Below, one piece after another: positions 31,993-39,778 of a stretch of 46,534 nucleotides of DNA (positions within the stretch are counted from its first letter, which is position 1; every line of letters begins with the position of its first letter). Position numbers and translations under genes: made by a program. The notes under the pieces were generated by a model. The model ran no database searches and was not told the origin of the DNA. It saw only the letters and a program-made list of their open reading frames with translations. The DNA lies in the NCBI GenBank assembly GCA_029060215.1, contig JAIDUK010000022.1, positions 1 to 46,534 on the forward strand. The letters are read 5' to 3'. Source of the stretch: Alistipes sp. (GTDB taxonomy: Bacteria > Bacteroidota > Bacteroidia > Bacteroidales > Rikenellaceae).

Positions 31993-32970
31993 ATGAAACT
32001 CCGCACCGAAATCCATGTCGCGCCGCTGGGCACCGACATCGGCTACGACGACACCGTCCTGCTGCTGGGCTCGTGCTTCGCCGACGAAATGCGCCGCCGG
32101 ATGCAGGAACTGAAATTCCGCGCCGAGGGCAACTTCACCGGACCGCTTTTCAACCCGGCATCGGCCGCCGCCCTGCTGCGCCGCGCACAAGACCCGGCCC
32201 CGGCCACGCAGGCCGAACTGCGGCAGGATGCCGACGGCTGGTGGTTCCACTACGACGCCAACACCCTGCTGAGCGACCCCGACCCGGCCGTTGCGATCGG
32301 CCGCTACAACGAAGCGCTCGGCAAACTGCGCGAACTGCTTCCCCGCGCCCGCTGCGTGGTTGTCACCTTCGGCACGGCATGGGTCTACCGGCTCAAGGAA
32401 ACCGGCCGCATCGTGGCCAACTGCCACAAACAACCGCAGGCTTCGTTCGACCGCGAACGGCTGACGGTCGAGGAGATCGCGGCCGAATGGTCGCAACTGC
32501 TCGCGGGGCCGCTGGCGGAGAAACAAGTGATCTTCACGGTGAGCCCCATACGCCACCTGAGCGACGGAGCCGAAGAAAATTCGCTCAGCAAAGCGATCTT
32601 GCGGGTAGCCGTCGGCGAATTGACCCAACGGTTCGGCCACGCGCACTACTTCCCGGCCTGCGAACTGCTCACCGACGACCTGCGCGACTACCGCTTCTAT
32701 GCCGAAGATCTGGTCCACCCCTCGCGGCAGGCGGTCGGCTATGTGTGGGAGAAATTCACCGCAGCGGCGCTGTCGGCCCGAGCGCAGGAACTACTGCCCG
32801 AAGTGGAGCAGCTCGTCGGACAAAGCGCCCACCGCCCGCGCCGGGCCGGAAGCGAAAGCTGGCGGAAACTGCGCTGCCGGACCGCCGACCGCATGAAAGC
32901 CCTGCAACGAAACGACGGAATCGACTTTTCGCAAGAAATAACCCGTATGGAATATGATTTTTTCCATTAA
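31993..32970 (+). CDS. GSCFA-domain (SGNH-hydrolase-like) protein
   Basis: The 325-residue protein is named for its LLGSCFADEM motif (about residues 24-33; the serine or cysteine is the likely nucleophile area). VVTFGTAWVY and SPIRHLSDGAEENS follow, and EDLVHPSRQAVGYVWEKF near the end supplies the Asp-His pair of an SGNH-type esterase. The family is common in Bacteroidetes and some proteobacteria; substrates are unknown. No signal peptide is visible, so it is probably cytoplasmic. I chose the ATG at 31993 because the residues before it (from 31954) overlap the promoter. Confidence 0.85.
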   Translation: MKLRTEIHVAPLGTDIGYDDTVLLLGSCFADEMRRRMQELKFRAEGNFTGPLFNPASAAALLRRAQDPAPATQAELRQDADGWWFHYDANTLLSDPDPAVAIGRYNEALGKLRELLPRARCVVVTFGTAWVYRLKETGRIVANCHKQPQASFDRERLTVEEIAAEWSQLLAGPLAEKQVIFTVSPIRHLSDGAEENSLSKAILRVAVGELTQRFGHAHYFPACELLTDDLRDYRFYAEDLVHPSRQAVGYVWEKFTAAALSARAQELLPEVEQLVGQSAHRPRRAGSESWRKLRCRTADRMKALQRNDGIDFSQEITRMEYDFFH

Positions 32971-32976
32971 TTTTAT

Positions 32977-33230
32977 TACCTTTGTCGCCGAAGGCGATAA
33001 GTTCCGGCCTGCGAACGGGGCGAAATCCGGCGCAGAGGGGCGAATCAGCCTTGAGAAATAAAAGCGTTACGCTTGTTGTTCCACTAAATGAAAAGACCGA
33101 ATTTCAAGCATGCGGGAACGATAAATGTAATGCTCGCGCAATGCGCGGGCTATTATTTATCGCGTGTGCTGGGTATTGGTCTACCTCATTTGGCGGTATT
33201 TAACAGTTCCGCGCACTTTTGTAGAGAGGA
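32977..33230 (+). ncRNA. Candidate structured RNA (or leader) with its own promoter
   Basis: A perfect -7 element TACCTTTG (32977-32984) is followed by about 240 nt without a convincing gene but with folds: TCGCC-GAA-GGCGA (32985-32997), CTGCG...CGCAG, and a long hairpin of roughly 19 bp around CGATAAAT...ATTTATCG (about 33119-33162) with a GCGC-rich upper stem. A 68-codon frame starting at 33088 uses A/T-ending codons unlike neighbouring genes, so I doubt it is coding. The fold does not match the conserved cores of tmRNA, SRP RNA, RNase P RNA or common riboswitches that I know. It could be a 6S-type or unknown small RNA. Confidence 0.35.
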
Positions 33231-33288
33231 CCGAACTCGCCGGACACCCCGTCCGGCCCTGTTCGGGATTGCGACCGACACCGAAAAC

Positions 33289-33490
33289 AGATAAAAGACA
33301 GCCATCAGACCCGGAGTGGCAAAGGTCAGGGCTTTTGCCAGCGCGGTCCGCAGATTCGGCAATCCGCCGGCGGCGTGTCGAAGAGTATTTCGCCGACCGT
33401 CCGCCAACCGTCGATTTGCGCCGGAGCGGCGCCCTCGGGCACGCTCCCCCGTATGGACACCGTCCAACGACTGCGGGCTGTTTTTTATCT
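33289..33490. repeat. FISUMP-arm repeat element, copy 3 (short, inverted)
   Basis: The ends AGATAAAAGACAGCC (33289-33303) and GGCTGTTTTTTATCT (33476-33490) are inverted repeats with 14 of 15 positions matching. Inside, in the opposite orientation to copies 1 and 2, are the right-arm segment (reverse complement: ATTGCCGAATCTGCGGACC and CCACTCCGGGTC) and a remnant of the FISUMP tail (CGTCCAACGACTGCGGGCTG). At about 202 bp it looks like a deletion derivative. Confidence 0.55.
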
Positions 33491-33800
33491 TTTTTCGTCT
33501 CCGTGCGCGAAGAACCGACCGAAGCGGAAAAATCCTTTTGCTGACGTAGGGCCGTATGTCCGGCATCTGCGGCGGGAATCCCGCCGGCGGAGGGCCTTCC
33601 GGCCGAAAGCTGAATCCCTGTTTCTTCGGCAGGGAGAGACTTTGTTTTGCCGGAAAACGGCGTCGGAAGGCAATGTGGCAAAGTCTTGGCAACGCACGGG
33701 ACGAAGGTGCGGACGGAGCGGGGAAGAGAAGATGCGGACCGAATATGCTATAAATAGACTTAAAAATAGTATTTTTTGTTGTCAGCAAAAATTTTGTTAC

Positions 33801-33808
33801 TATTTTTG
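33801..33808 (+). promoter_or_regulatory. Candidate promoter -7 element (TATTTTTG)
   Basis: TTTG (33775-33778), 22 nt, then TATTTTTG. It would drive a short transcript toward the tRNA-Arg terminator. An inverted repeat AAAAATAGTA/TACTATTTTT (about 33763-33772 and 33798-33807) overlaps it. Confidence 0.4.
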
Positions 33809-33824
33809 TCGTACCATAATCGAA

Positions 33825-33926
33825 ATGGGGGAGACCCGGCGGCCGGCCGGCGTGCGCAACCCCGGACCGAAACCGGGGGAGCGGAGACGAAAAAAACACA
33901 GGCGCCGCTTGCGCAACGCCTGCTGA
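33825..33926 (+). CDS. Possible 33-residue very basic peptide
   Basis: An ATG 16 nt after the -7 element at 33801 opens a frame of 33 codons with many Arg/Lys residues (PGERRRKKHRRRLRN near the end). It reads through the tRNA-Arg terminator region on the opposite strand. The start context (CGAAATGGGGGA) repeats that of the regulator gene at 34044. It may be fortuitous: the basic residues come largely from the GC-rich terminator hairpin. Confidence 0.2.
   Translation: MGETRRPAGVRNPGPKPGERRRKKHRRRLRNAC
33890..33923 (-). terminator. Intrinsic terminator of tRNA-Arg
   Basis: On the minus strand CAGGCG...CGCCTG forms a hairpin and is followed by GTGTTTTTTT, just downstream of the tRNA. Confidence 0.75.
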
Positions 33927-33929
33927 GAG

Positions 33930-34001
33930 TAGTCCCGACGGGAATCGAACCCATATCGTAAGAACCGGAATCTTGTATTCTATCCATTGAACTACGGGAC
34001 C
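33930..34001 (-). tRNA. tRNA-Arg (anticodon CCG)
   Basis: On the minus strand the acceptor arms are GGTCCCG and CGGGACT (G1·U72 wobble) with discriminator A. The D arm is AGTTCAATGGATAGAAT, the anticodon loop TTCCGGT carries CCG (decodes CGG), and the T arm is ATGGGTTCGATTCCCGT. CCA is not encoded (the next bases are CTC), unlike the tRNA-Gln of this window. Confidence 0.92.
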
Positions 34002-34008
34002 GGACGTG

Positions 34009-34016
34009 CAAATATA
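34009..34016 (-). promoter_or_regulatory. -7 element (TATATTTG) of tRNA-Arg
   Basis: A perfect TAnnTTTG ends 7 nt before the tRNA 5' end, so transcription starts at or next to the mature end. The -33 region is degenerate (TTTC). Confidence 0.65.
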
Positions 34017-34043
34017 CGAATTTTTTTTAATTGTGAAACCGAA

Positions 34044-34673
34044 ATGGGGGAAAAGCAGAATAATTGGGAAAGAATCGAAGCCGTAATCCAGTGGGCGCGC
34101 ATGTCCACCAACTATTTTGCCCGTTATATCGGTCTGCCGAGGGGCGAGAACCTCTACCAGATCAAACGGGGCAACAACGGCATTTCGCGCGACGTGGCCC
34201 GGCGCATCGTGGAGAAATTTCCGCAGATCGACCAACTGTGGCTGCTGACGGGCGACGGAGAGATGTTCGCCGACAAACCGCAGAGCGGCAAGAAGATACC
34301 CTTCTATGCCACGGATGTCGAACAAGGCATCGCCGACCTGCAAGGACTGGAGGCCGACGGCGAACTGATCGTCCCGGGCATGGACGACTGCGAACTGGCG
34401 ATGCTCTACTCGGGACGCGCCATGGGGCAGTCGGTGCCGCCGGGAACGGTGGTTTTTCTGAAAAATATCGACCGGGATGAAATTATTCCGGGGGGAGAAT
34501 ACGTGATTATCAGCCGAAAAATTGTAACTTTGCGTATAGTACGTGCCGCCGACAGCGGGGCACGGCTTCGTCTGGTGGCCGGAGACAAGAAGAACTACGA
34601 CGACATAGTTCTGAATATCAACGACATCATGGCGGTGTACAAAGTTAAGGGAAAGCTGATAACCAACACGTAG
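34044..34673 (+). CDS. XRE-type helix-turn-helix regulator with S24/LexA-like C-terminal domain
   Basis: The product has 209 residues from the ATG at 34044 (the longer frame runs into the tRNA promoter). The N-terminal 70 residues are a helix-turn-helix domain (STNYFARYIGLPRGENLYQI ... RDVARRIVEKFPQIDQLWLLTG). The C-terminal half has the S24/LexA layout, but where the catalytic motif should read GDSM(x)P it has GRAMGQSVPPG, so the nucleophilic serine position is alanine. It is probably a sensing or dimerisation domain without self-cleavage. This form is common in Bacteroidetes chromosomes and is not evidence of a prophage. It is followed 4 nt later by ribE and likely shares its transcript. 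Confidence 0.8.
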   Translation: MGEKQNNWERIEAVIQWARMSTNYFARYIGLPRGENLYQIKRGNNGISRDVARRIVEKFPQIDQLWLLTGDGEMFADKPQSGKKIPFYATDVEQGIADLQGLEADGELIVPGMDDCELAMLYSGRAMGQSVPPGTVVFLKNIDRDEIIPGGEYVIISRKIVTLRIVRAADSGARLRLVAGDKKNYDDIVLNINDIMAVYKVKGKLITNT

Positions 34674-34677
34674 AAAG

Positions 34678-35271
34678 ATGTTTTCAGGCATCGTGGAGCG
34701 AACTGCGGAAGTCGTCGCAATCCGGACGGACCGCAGCAACAAGGATTTTACGCTCCGCGCGGACTTCGCGCAGGAGCTGAAGATCGACCAAAGCATAGCG
34801 CACAACGGCGTTTGTCTGACGGTCGTGGCCATCGAGGGCGACACCTACACGGTGACGGCCATGAAAGAGACCCTCGACCGGAGCAATCTGGGGCTGCTCG
34901 AACCGGGCGATCTGGTCAACCTCGAACGGTCGATGAAACCCGACGCCCTGCTCGACGGGCATATCGTACAAGGGCATGTCGACCAAACGGCCCGCTGCAC
35001 AGCCAAGGAAGACGCCGGGGGCAGCTGGTACTTCACCTTCGAATACGAACCGCAGGGCGGCGGACTCTGCACCGTCGAGAAAGGCTCGGTGGCGGTCAAC
35101 GGCGTCAGCCTGACGGTCTGCGACTCCCGGCCGCAGAGCTTCCGGGTGGCCATCATCCCCTACACGATGGAGCACACCAACTTCTGCCGCATCGAACCCG
35201 GCTCGGTGGTCAACCTCGAATTCGACATCGTGGGCAAGTACATCGCCCGTCTCATGCAGCAATACAAATAA
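34678..35271 (+). CDS. ribE: Riboflavin synthase alpha chain
   Basis: The 197-residue protein has two lumazine-binding repeats: MFSGIVERTAEV with NGVCLTVVAI and DGHIVQGHVDQ in the first, and GGLCTVEKGSVAVNGVSLTVCD in the second. It converts two molecules of 6,7-dimethyl-8-ribityllumazine to riboflavin in the cytoplasm. No FMN-riboswitch-like leader is visible upstream, as it sits 4 nt after the regulator gene. Confidence 0.96.
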   Translation: MFSGIVERTAEVVAIRTDRSNKDFTLRADFAQELKIDQSIAHNGVCLTVVAIEGDTYTVTAMKETLDRSNLGLLEPGDLVNLERSMKPDALLDGHIVQGHVDQTARCTAKEDAGGSWYFTFEYEPQGGGLCTVEKGSVAVNGVSLTVCDSRPQSFRVAIIPYTMEHTNFCRIEPGSVVNLEFDIVGKYIARLMQQYK

Positions 35272-35283
35272 CCGTCACCCCGG

Positions 35284-35325
35284 CACGGCGCGCGCAATGG
35301 CGGCCGTGCCGAGGGATTTTTCGTC
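35284..35325 (+). terminator. Possible terminator after ribE
   Basis: CGGCACGGC...GCCGTGCCG forms a hairpin followed by AGGGATTTTT. It may separate ribE from the sensor kinase gene. Confidence 0.5.
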
Positions 35326-35370
35326 CCGGGACGACGGGGATACCTTATATTATATAACACTCCATCGACA

Positions 35371-36417
35371 ATGAACATCAAGACCAAGGAGGGAGCTTCG
35401 CTCTGGATCGCACTGCTGGCGGCCGTCATCGTAGCCGGAGGCATGTGGCTGTTCCGCACCGTGTGGTGGCTGACGCTGAGCGTGGCGGGCGGCGTATTCG
35501 TCGTGATGGCGCTGGCGGCGCTCTTCATCATCCGCAAGTATGTGGCCTACAAACTCAAGCCGATCTACTCGATCGTACTTTCGCGCGACGTCCACACCAG
35601 CGAGATATTCACGGAGCTGCGCGACAAACGGGTGGAGAACATCGGCGAAGAACTGACGGCGTGGGCCGACACCAACGACAAGGAGATAGCCCGGCTCAAG
35701 AAAGCCGAACATTTCCGCAAACAATACCTCGGCAACGTAGCGCACGAACTCAAGACGCCGATCTTCAACATTCAGGGCTACATCTCGACCCTGCTGGACG
35801 GCGGGCTGGAAGACGAACTGATCAACCGCAAGTTCCTCGAACGCGCCGAGAAGAGCATCGACCGCCTGATCAACATCGTCAACGACCTCGACACCATCTC
35901 GAAGCTGGAGAGCAACATGAACCGGCTCGACATGGAGAAGTTCGACGTGGTGGCGCTGGCCAAGGAGATCGCCGAACAAGCCGAGATGGAAGCCGACAAG
36001 AAAGGCATCAAGATTTCGGTCAAGGGGGCCGAGAACCTGCCGTCGCAGTTCTGGGTGCTGGCCGACAAGCATTTCATCGGGCAGGTGTTCGTCAACCTGA
36101 TCATCAACTCGATCCGCTACGGCAAGGACAACGGGTCGACGCGCATCCGCTTCCGCGACATGCTGGACAAGATCCTCGTCGAAATCGAGGACAACGGGCA
36201 GGGCATCGGCAAGGAAGACCTGCCGCGGGTATTCGAACGCTTCTACCGCACCGACAAGGGGCGCTCGCGCGAGCAGGGCGGCACCGGGCTCGGACTGGCC
36301 ATTGTCAAACATATCGTCGAAGCCCACGGCGAACGCATCAGCGTCCGCAGCGAACCCGGCGTAGGCAGCACCTTCTCCTTCACGCTGAAGAAAGTACCTC
36401 TGCAAGAAATCAAATAA
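35371..36417 (+). CDS. PhoR-type sensor histidine kinase
   Basis: The 348-residue protein has two closely spaced membrane helices (about 10-28 and 32-55) with almost no periplasmic loop, a linker, a HisKA domain with the phospho-acceptor in GNVAHELKTP (His125), and a HATPase domain with the N-box NLIINSIRYG, DNGQGIG and GGTGLGLAIV. The short periplasmic loop suggests it senses the membrane or an internal partner rather than a periplasmic ligand. No response-regulator gene lies next to it in the window, so its partner must be elsewhere. lgt follows after 24 nt. Confidence 0.93.
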   Translation: MNIKTKEGASLWIALLAAVIVAGGMWLFRTVWWLTLSVAGGVFVVMALAALFIIRKYVAYKLKPIYSIVLSRDVHTSEIFTELRDKRVENIGEELTAWADTNDKEIARLKKAEHFRKQYLGNVAHELKTPIFNIQGYISTLLDGGLEDELINRKFLERAEKSIDRLINIVNDLDTISKLESNMNRLDMEKFDVVALAKEIAEQAEMEADKKGIKISVKGAENLPSQFWVLADKHFIGQVFVNLIINSIRYGKDNGSTRIRFRDMLDKILVEIEDNGQGIGKEDLPRVFERFYRTDKGRSREQGGTGLGLAIVKHIVEAHGERISVRSEPGVGSTFSFTLKKVPLQEIK

Positions 36418-36441
36418 AAACCCGTCACCGAACCCGAACCC

Positions 36442-37305
36442 ATGATACGACCGCTCAGCATAGTCTGGAATTTCGACCCCGTGCTCTTCAACATCGGGTC
36501 GCTCGACATCCGTTACTACGGGCTCATGTGGGTGCTGGCGATCTTCGTCGGCGCCAAACTCTTCGACTGCTTCTGCAAACGCGAGGGGCTGCCCGAAAAG
36601 GTGTCGGAATCGATCTTTGTCTACGGCACGCTGGCCACCATCATCGGCGCACGGCTGGGCCACTGCCTGTTCTACGACACGATGGAGTACCTGCGCGCCC
36701 CGTGGACCATCGTCACCGGATTCCGCGACGGCGGGCTGGCCAGCCACGGCGCCGCCATCGGCCTGCTGGTCGGGCTGTGGCTCTTTTCGCGCAAGAACCG
36801 CCTGCCCTACGTCTGGTCGCTCGACCGCATCATGATCGCCGTGGGCATCGGAGGTGCGCTGGTGCGGCTGGGCAACCTGTTCAACTCGGAGATCTTCGGC
36901 ATGGCGACCGCCCTGCCGTGGGGCTTCGAGTTCGTGCGCTCGTACAAGTGGGTCCATGAGTTCGCCCCGGCGGCGGTCCACCCCACGCAGATCTACGAAG
37001 CGCTCTGTTATCTGGCCACCTTCGGGGTGCTGTGCTGGCTCTACTTCGGCCGCGACCTTGCGCGCCGCCGGCCCGGGGTCCTCTTCGGTGTCGGGCTCGA
37101 AGGCATCTTCCTCACCCGTTTTCTGATCGAGTTCATCAAGACCGAGCAGGAAGCCTTCGAGGTGGGATGGGCGCTCGACATGGGCCAGTGGCTCAGCATA
37201 CCTTTCATCCTGCTGGGCATCTACATGATCTGGCGCGGCATGACCCGCCCGGCCGCGGTGCCGGAATGCGTGCCCGCCGCAACCGCCAAAAAGAAAAAGC
37301 CATGA
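36442..37305 (+). CDS. lgt: Prolipoprotein diacylglyceryl transferase
   Basis: The 287-residue protein has about seven membrane helices with family motifs: YYGLMWVLAIF, GARLGHCLFY, DGGLASHGAAIG (with the essential His), RLGNLFNSEIFG and HPTQIYEAL. It transfers diacylglycerol from phosphatidylglycerol to the lipobox cysteine of prolipoproteins at the inner membrane, and so serves the many lipoproteins encoded here. The stop overlaps the next ATG by 4 nt. Confidence 0.95.
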   Translation: MIRPLSIVWNFDPVLFNIGSLDIRYYGLMWVLAIFVGAKLFDCFCKREGLPEKVSESIFVYGTLATIIGARLGHCLFYDTMEYLRAPWTIVTGFRDGGLASHGAAIGLLVGLWLFSRKNRLPYVWSLDRIMIAVGIGGALVRLGNLFNSEIFGMATALPWGFEFVRSYKWVHEFAPAAVHPTQIYEALCYLATFGVLCWLYFGRDLARRRPGVLFGVGLEGIFLTRFLIEFIKTEQEAFEVGWALDMGQWLSIPFILLGIYMIWRGMTRPAAVPECVPAATAKKKKP

Positions 37306-38354
37306 ACGAAAATCCGATGACCGGACAGGTCAACCGTCTGATAGGCAACCGTCTCGCGGCGGGGTGCGAACTGTTTTTGCCCGGCGTGGGGTCGCTCTAC
37401 ATCCAGCAGCGGGGCGCACGCCGGATCTCCAAACGGGAGGTCGAGCCGCCGTGTCGCGTGGTCTGTTTTTCGCCGCAGGAGCGGGGGGCGTCGCTGGTCG
37501 ACGAAATCGCCGCAGCGGCTCGCTGCGAGCAGGAACGGGCGCAGTCGATCTACGATTGCTGGCTCGACCATGTGCTCGGCGAGAATACGCTGACCATCGA
37601 GGGGGTCGGAGAGTTGCATTTCCGCAATTTCACGCCCGACGAGGAGTTCGACCTGCTGCTCAATCCGCAGGGCCATGCCCCCGTGAGAGTGAAAAGCGCA
37701 GGCAGCCGGGCTTTCTGGGTATGCTTGCTGGCCGTGGCCGCGGCGCTCGGCATCGGGTATGTCATGTTCGTGCAGCAACCGGCCTTGCTGGAGAAGTTCA
37801 GGGCCGGGACGGACGAGGAATATGAACTGCCCGCAGCGGCTCCGGCCGATTCCGTCCGCGCGGAGCAGCCCGTCGACCCGGCAGCGCCGGGAGCTGCGGG
37901 ATCCGGGGCGGTAGCTGCGCCCGAAAACCCGACCGGCGGCCATTCGGCAGCTGGAAATCCTGCCGCCGAAAACCTTGGCGCCGAGCATCGGATTGCCGGA
38001 ACTCCGGCCGCCGGGACCCCGGTTGCAGAAACTGCCGCTCCTGTGCCGCCCGCTGACGACCGGACGCCGGCAGCCCCTGCCCCCGACCGATTGCCGGGAA
38101 GCGCACAGGCTCCGGCTTCGCTGGTGCCGGGCCGCCACTATGTGGTGGCGGGCGTCTTCAGCACCCCCGAAAACGCCGGCCGCGCGGTGGACCAGCTCGA
38201 ACGCGAGGATCCGACGCTGCAATGCGCGGTCTACCGCTTCGGCAGCAAACTGATGGTCTCGCCGTTCAGCTCGACCGATCCCGAAGCCTGCCGCCGGTTC
38301 GTGCGCGCCAACCGCGGCCGCTGGCCCGACATCTGGACCTATTCCGCCCGCTGA
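37302..38354 (+). CDS. HU-like domain / transmembrane / SPOR-domain protein
   Basis: The 350-residue protein starts with about 125 residues that resemble the paired HU-like domains of the CCDC81/SPOR group (LFLPGVGSLYIQQRG; LTIEGVGELHFRNF). A single membrane helix (AFWVCLLAVAAALGIGYVMF, about 145-164) follows, then about 120 residues of Ala/Pro/Glu-rich low complexity, and a SPOR domain (HYVVAGVFSTPENAGRAVDQ to the end). This places a DNA-binding-like fold in the cytoplasm and a septal-glycan-binding domain in the periplasm, a possible link between chromosome and division site. It overlaps lgt by 4 nt and the GtrA gene by 1 nt. Confidence 0.82.
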   Translation: MNENPMTGQVNRLIGNRLAAGCELFLPGVGSLYIQQRGARRISKREVEPPCRVVCFSPQERGASLVDEIAAAARCEQERAQSIYDCWLDHVLGENTLTIEGVGELHFRNFTPDEEFDLLLNPQGHAPVRVKSAGSRAFWVCLLAVAAALGIGYVMFVQQPALLEKFRAGTDEEYELPAAAPADSVRAEQPVDPAAPGAAGSGAVAAPENPTGGHSAAGNPAAENLGAEHRIAGTPAAGTPVAETAAPVPPADDRTPAAPAPDRLPGSAQAPASLVPGRHYVVAGVFSTPENAGRAVDQLEREDPTLQCAVYRFGSKLMVSPFSSTDPEACRRFVRANRGRWPDIWTYSAR

Positions 38355-38842
38355 TGCGGCCCGGCGAAGCCATTGCGCGGGCGATCGACCTGTTCTACGT
38401 CGCTCCGATCGCCGCCGTGGTGCCGCGGCAGACGTTCCGCTATGCCGTGTGCGGCGGGGCGACCTACGTGCTGTTCGACCCGGCGTGCTACTTCCTGATC
38501 TACAATTACGTCGTCGCCCACCGCTTTTTCGACTTGGGATTCGCGGTCCTCTCGCCCCACATCGCAGCGCTGGCGCTGGTCTTTCCGCTCACCTTTTTCG
38601 TGGGTTTCTGGCTCAACCGCCACGTGGCGTTCCGCCGCTCGCCGCTGCGCACGCGGACCCAGCTTCTGCGCTATGCCCTTTCGGTGGGCGGTTCGGTGGC
38701 GCTGACCTACGCCGGGCTGAAGTTTTTCGTCGAGATATGCGGCGTGTGGCCCACTCCGGCCAAGGTGCTGACGACCTGCATAACGGCGCTCTACAGCTAT
38801 CTTGCGGCCAAATATTTCACTTTCCGCCACGCGCAGGAGTAA
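38354..38842 (+). CDS. GtrA-family membrane protein
   Basis: The 162-residue protein has four membrane helices and the family wording RYAVCGGATYVLF at helix 1 and FWLNRHVAFRR between helices 2 and 3, ending AAKYFTFRH. GtrA-type proteins are thought to help move lipid-linked sugars across the inner membrane for surface polysaccharide modification. The substrate cannot be inferred; no glycosyltransferase gene is next to it. The start codon overlaps the upstream stop (TGATG). Confidence 0.87.
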   Translation: MRPGEAIARAIDLFYVAPIAAVVPRQTFRYAVCGGATYVLFDPACYFLIYNYVVAHRFFDLGFAVLSPHIAALALVFPLTFFVGFWLNRHVAFRRSPLRTRTQLLRYALSVGGSVALTYAGLKFFVEICGVWPTPAKVLTTCITALYSYLAAKYFTFRHAQE

Positions 38843-38881
38843 AACGCGGGGCGCACGCTTTTTTTTCAAGAATAAATACCG

Positions 38882-38889
38882 TATTTTTG
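38882..38889 (+). promoter_or_regulatory. Candidate -7 element (TATTTTTG) of the NigD-like / ruvB / malic enzyme run
   Basis: A perfect TAnnTTTG 192 nt upstream of the NigD-like ATG, implying a long leader (38.9-39.08 kb) with several short inverted repeats around CCCGG...CCGGG. Confidence 0.4.
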
Positions 38890-39080
38890 TCTTCCGGACC
38901 TCCCAGCCCGACCCGATGCCCGATCCGATCGGGCCGGAATACCCCCGGGCGGGAAATATCGGCGCGCAAAAAACGTTTGTTCGATACGGAGTATCCCGGT
39001 TCGGCATAGCCCGGTCGATCCGGCTTGTGCCGGCGGCTTAACCTAACACCAAGAAACACACACAAAAAAATTCGATAGCA

Positions 39081-39773
39081 ATGAAAAAAATCGGTTTGCT
39101 GTTGTTGGCAGCGGTTGCAGCAACAGGATTCGTCTCGTGCAACACCACCAAGGTCGACCAGCCGAGCAACATGAGTTTCGTGACGGTGCACACCTCGTGG
39201 CTGGGCGACTACTATTTCGAGACCGACACGGAAAAGCGGGTCTACCCCGGCGACAAGAGCCGGGTTCAGGGCTACGAACCCAAAGAGGGGCAGCGCGCGC
39301 TGATCACCTTCAACGTGCTGGACACCCCGATGCCGGGCTACGACTACAACGTGGCGGTCTACGGCATCGGCAACATCCCCTCGTCCGTGGCACGCGTGGT
39401 GACCGACGAAGCGGAACTCGAAACCCTGAAGGACGATGCGGCGGAATTCCGCGGCGGACGTCTCTTGGGCCACTGGGCGACCATGATCGTCCGCTATGAG
39501 GCTTCCGACCTCTCGAAGCACAAGTTTTCGCTGATTGTCAACCAAGCGGAGCCCTCGCAGACCAACGAGGGCTACCTCGACGTCGAGCTGCGCCATGACA
39601 ACGGCGGCGACACCCCGGGCATGCTCTACGACACCTACGTATCGTTCGACATGCAGGAGATCGAGGAGCTGCTGGCAGGGCAGAAAGGCATTACGCTCCG
39701 GTTCAACAACGGTGCCGCTCCCGACTACGCAAAGCTCGACCGTCTCACCGAGGAGACGCAGCAGACGCTCTGA
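39081..39773 (+). CDS. NigD-like lipoprotein
   Basis: The 230-residue protein begins [20 protein letters not shown], a lipoprotein signal with Cys20. The rest resembles NigD-like proteins of Bacteroidales: an N-terminal OB-like part ([18 protein letters not shown]... [12 protein letters not shown]) and a C-terminal β-sandwich ending with LRFNNG. The name comes from a bacteriocin-linked operon, but most copies stand alone and have no known function. It is probably at the outer or inner membrane facing the periplasm or outside. ruvB starts 5 nt after its stop. Confidence 0.75.
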   Translation: MKKIGLLLLAAVAATGFVSCNTTKVDQPSNMSFVTVHTSWLGDYYFETDTEKRVYPGDKSRVQGYEPKEGQRALITFNVLDTPMPGYDYNVAVYGIGNIPSSVARVVTDEAELETLKDDAAEFRGGRLLGHWATMIVRYEASDLSKHKFSLIVNQAEPSQTNEGYLDVELRHDNGGDTPGMLYDTYVSFDMQEIEELLAGQKGITLRFNNGAAPDYAKLDRLTEETQQTL

Positions 39774-39778
39774 CGCCC

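Noticed and set aside
33088..33294. A 68-codon plus-strand gene
   Set aside because: Codon use (AGA, ATA, TTA, CTA) is unlike the neighbouring genes, the frame crosses a long hairpin and ends inside repeat-element copy 3; kept only as part of the candidate RNA.
34044..34673. Prophage or plasmid repressor marking a mobile region
   Set aside because: The neighbours are core genes (ribE, lgt), with no integrase, phage or transfer genes; this regulator form is common in Bacteroidetes chromosomes.
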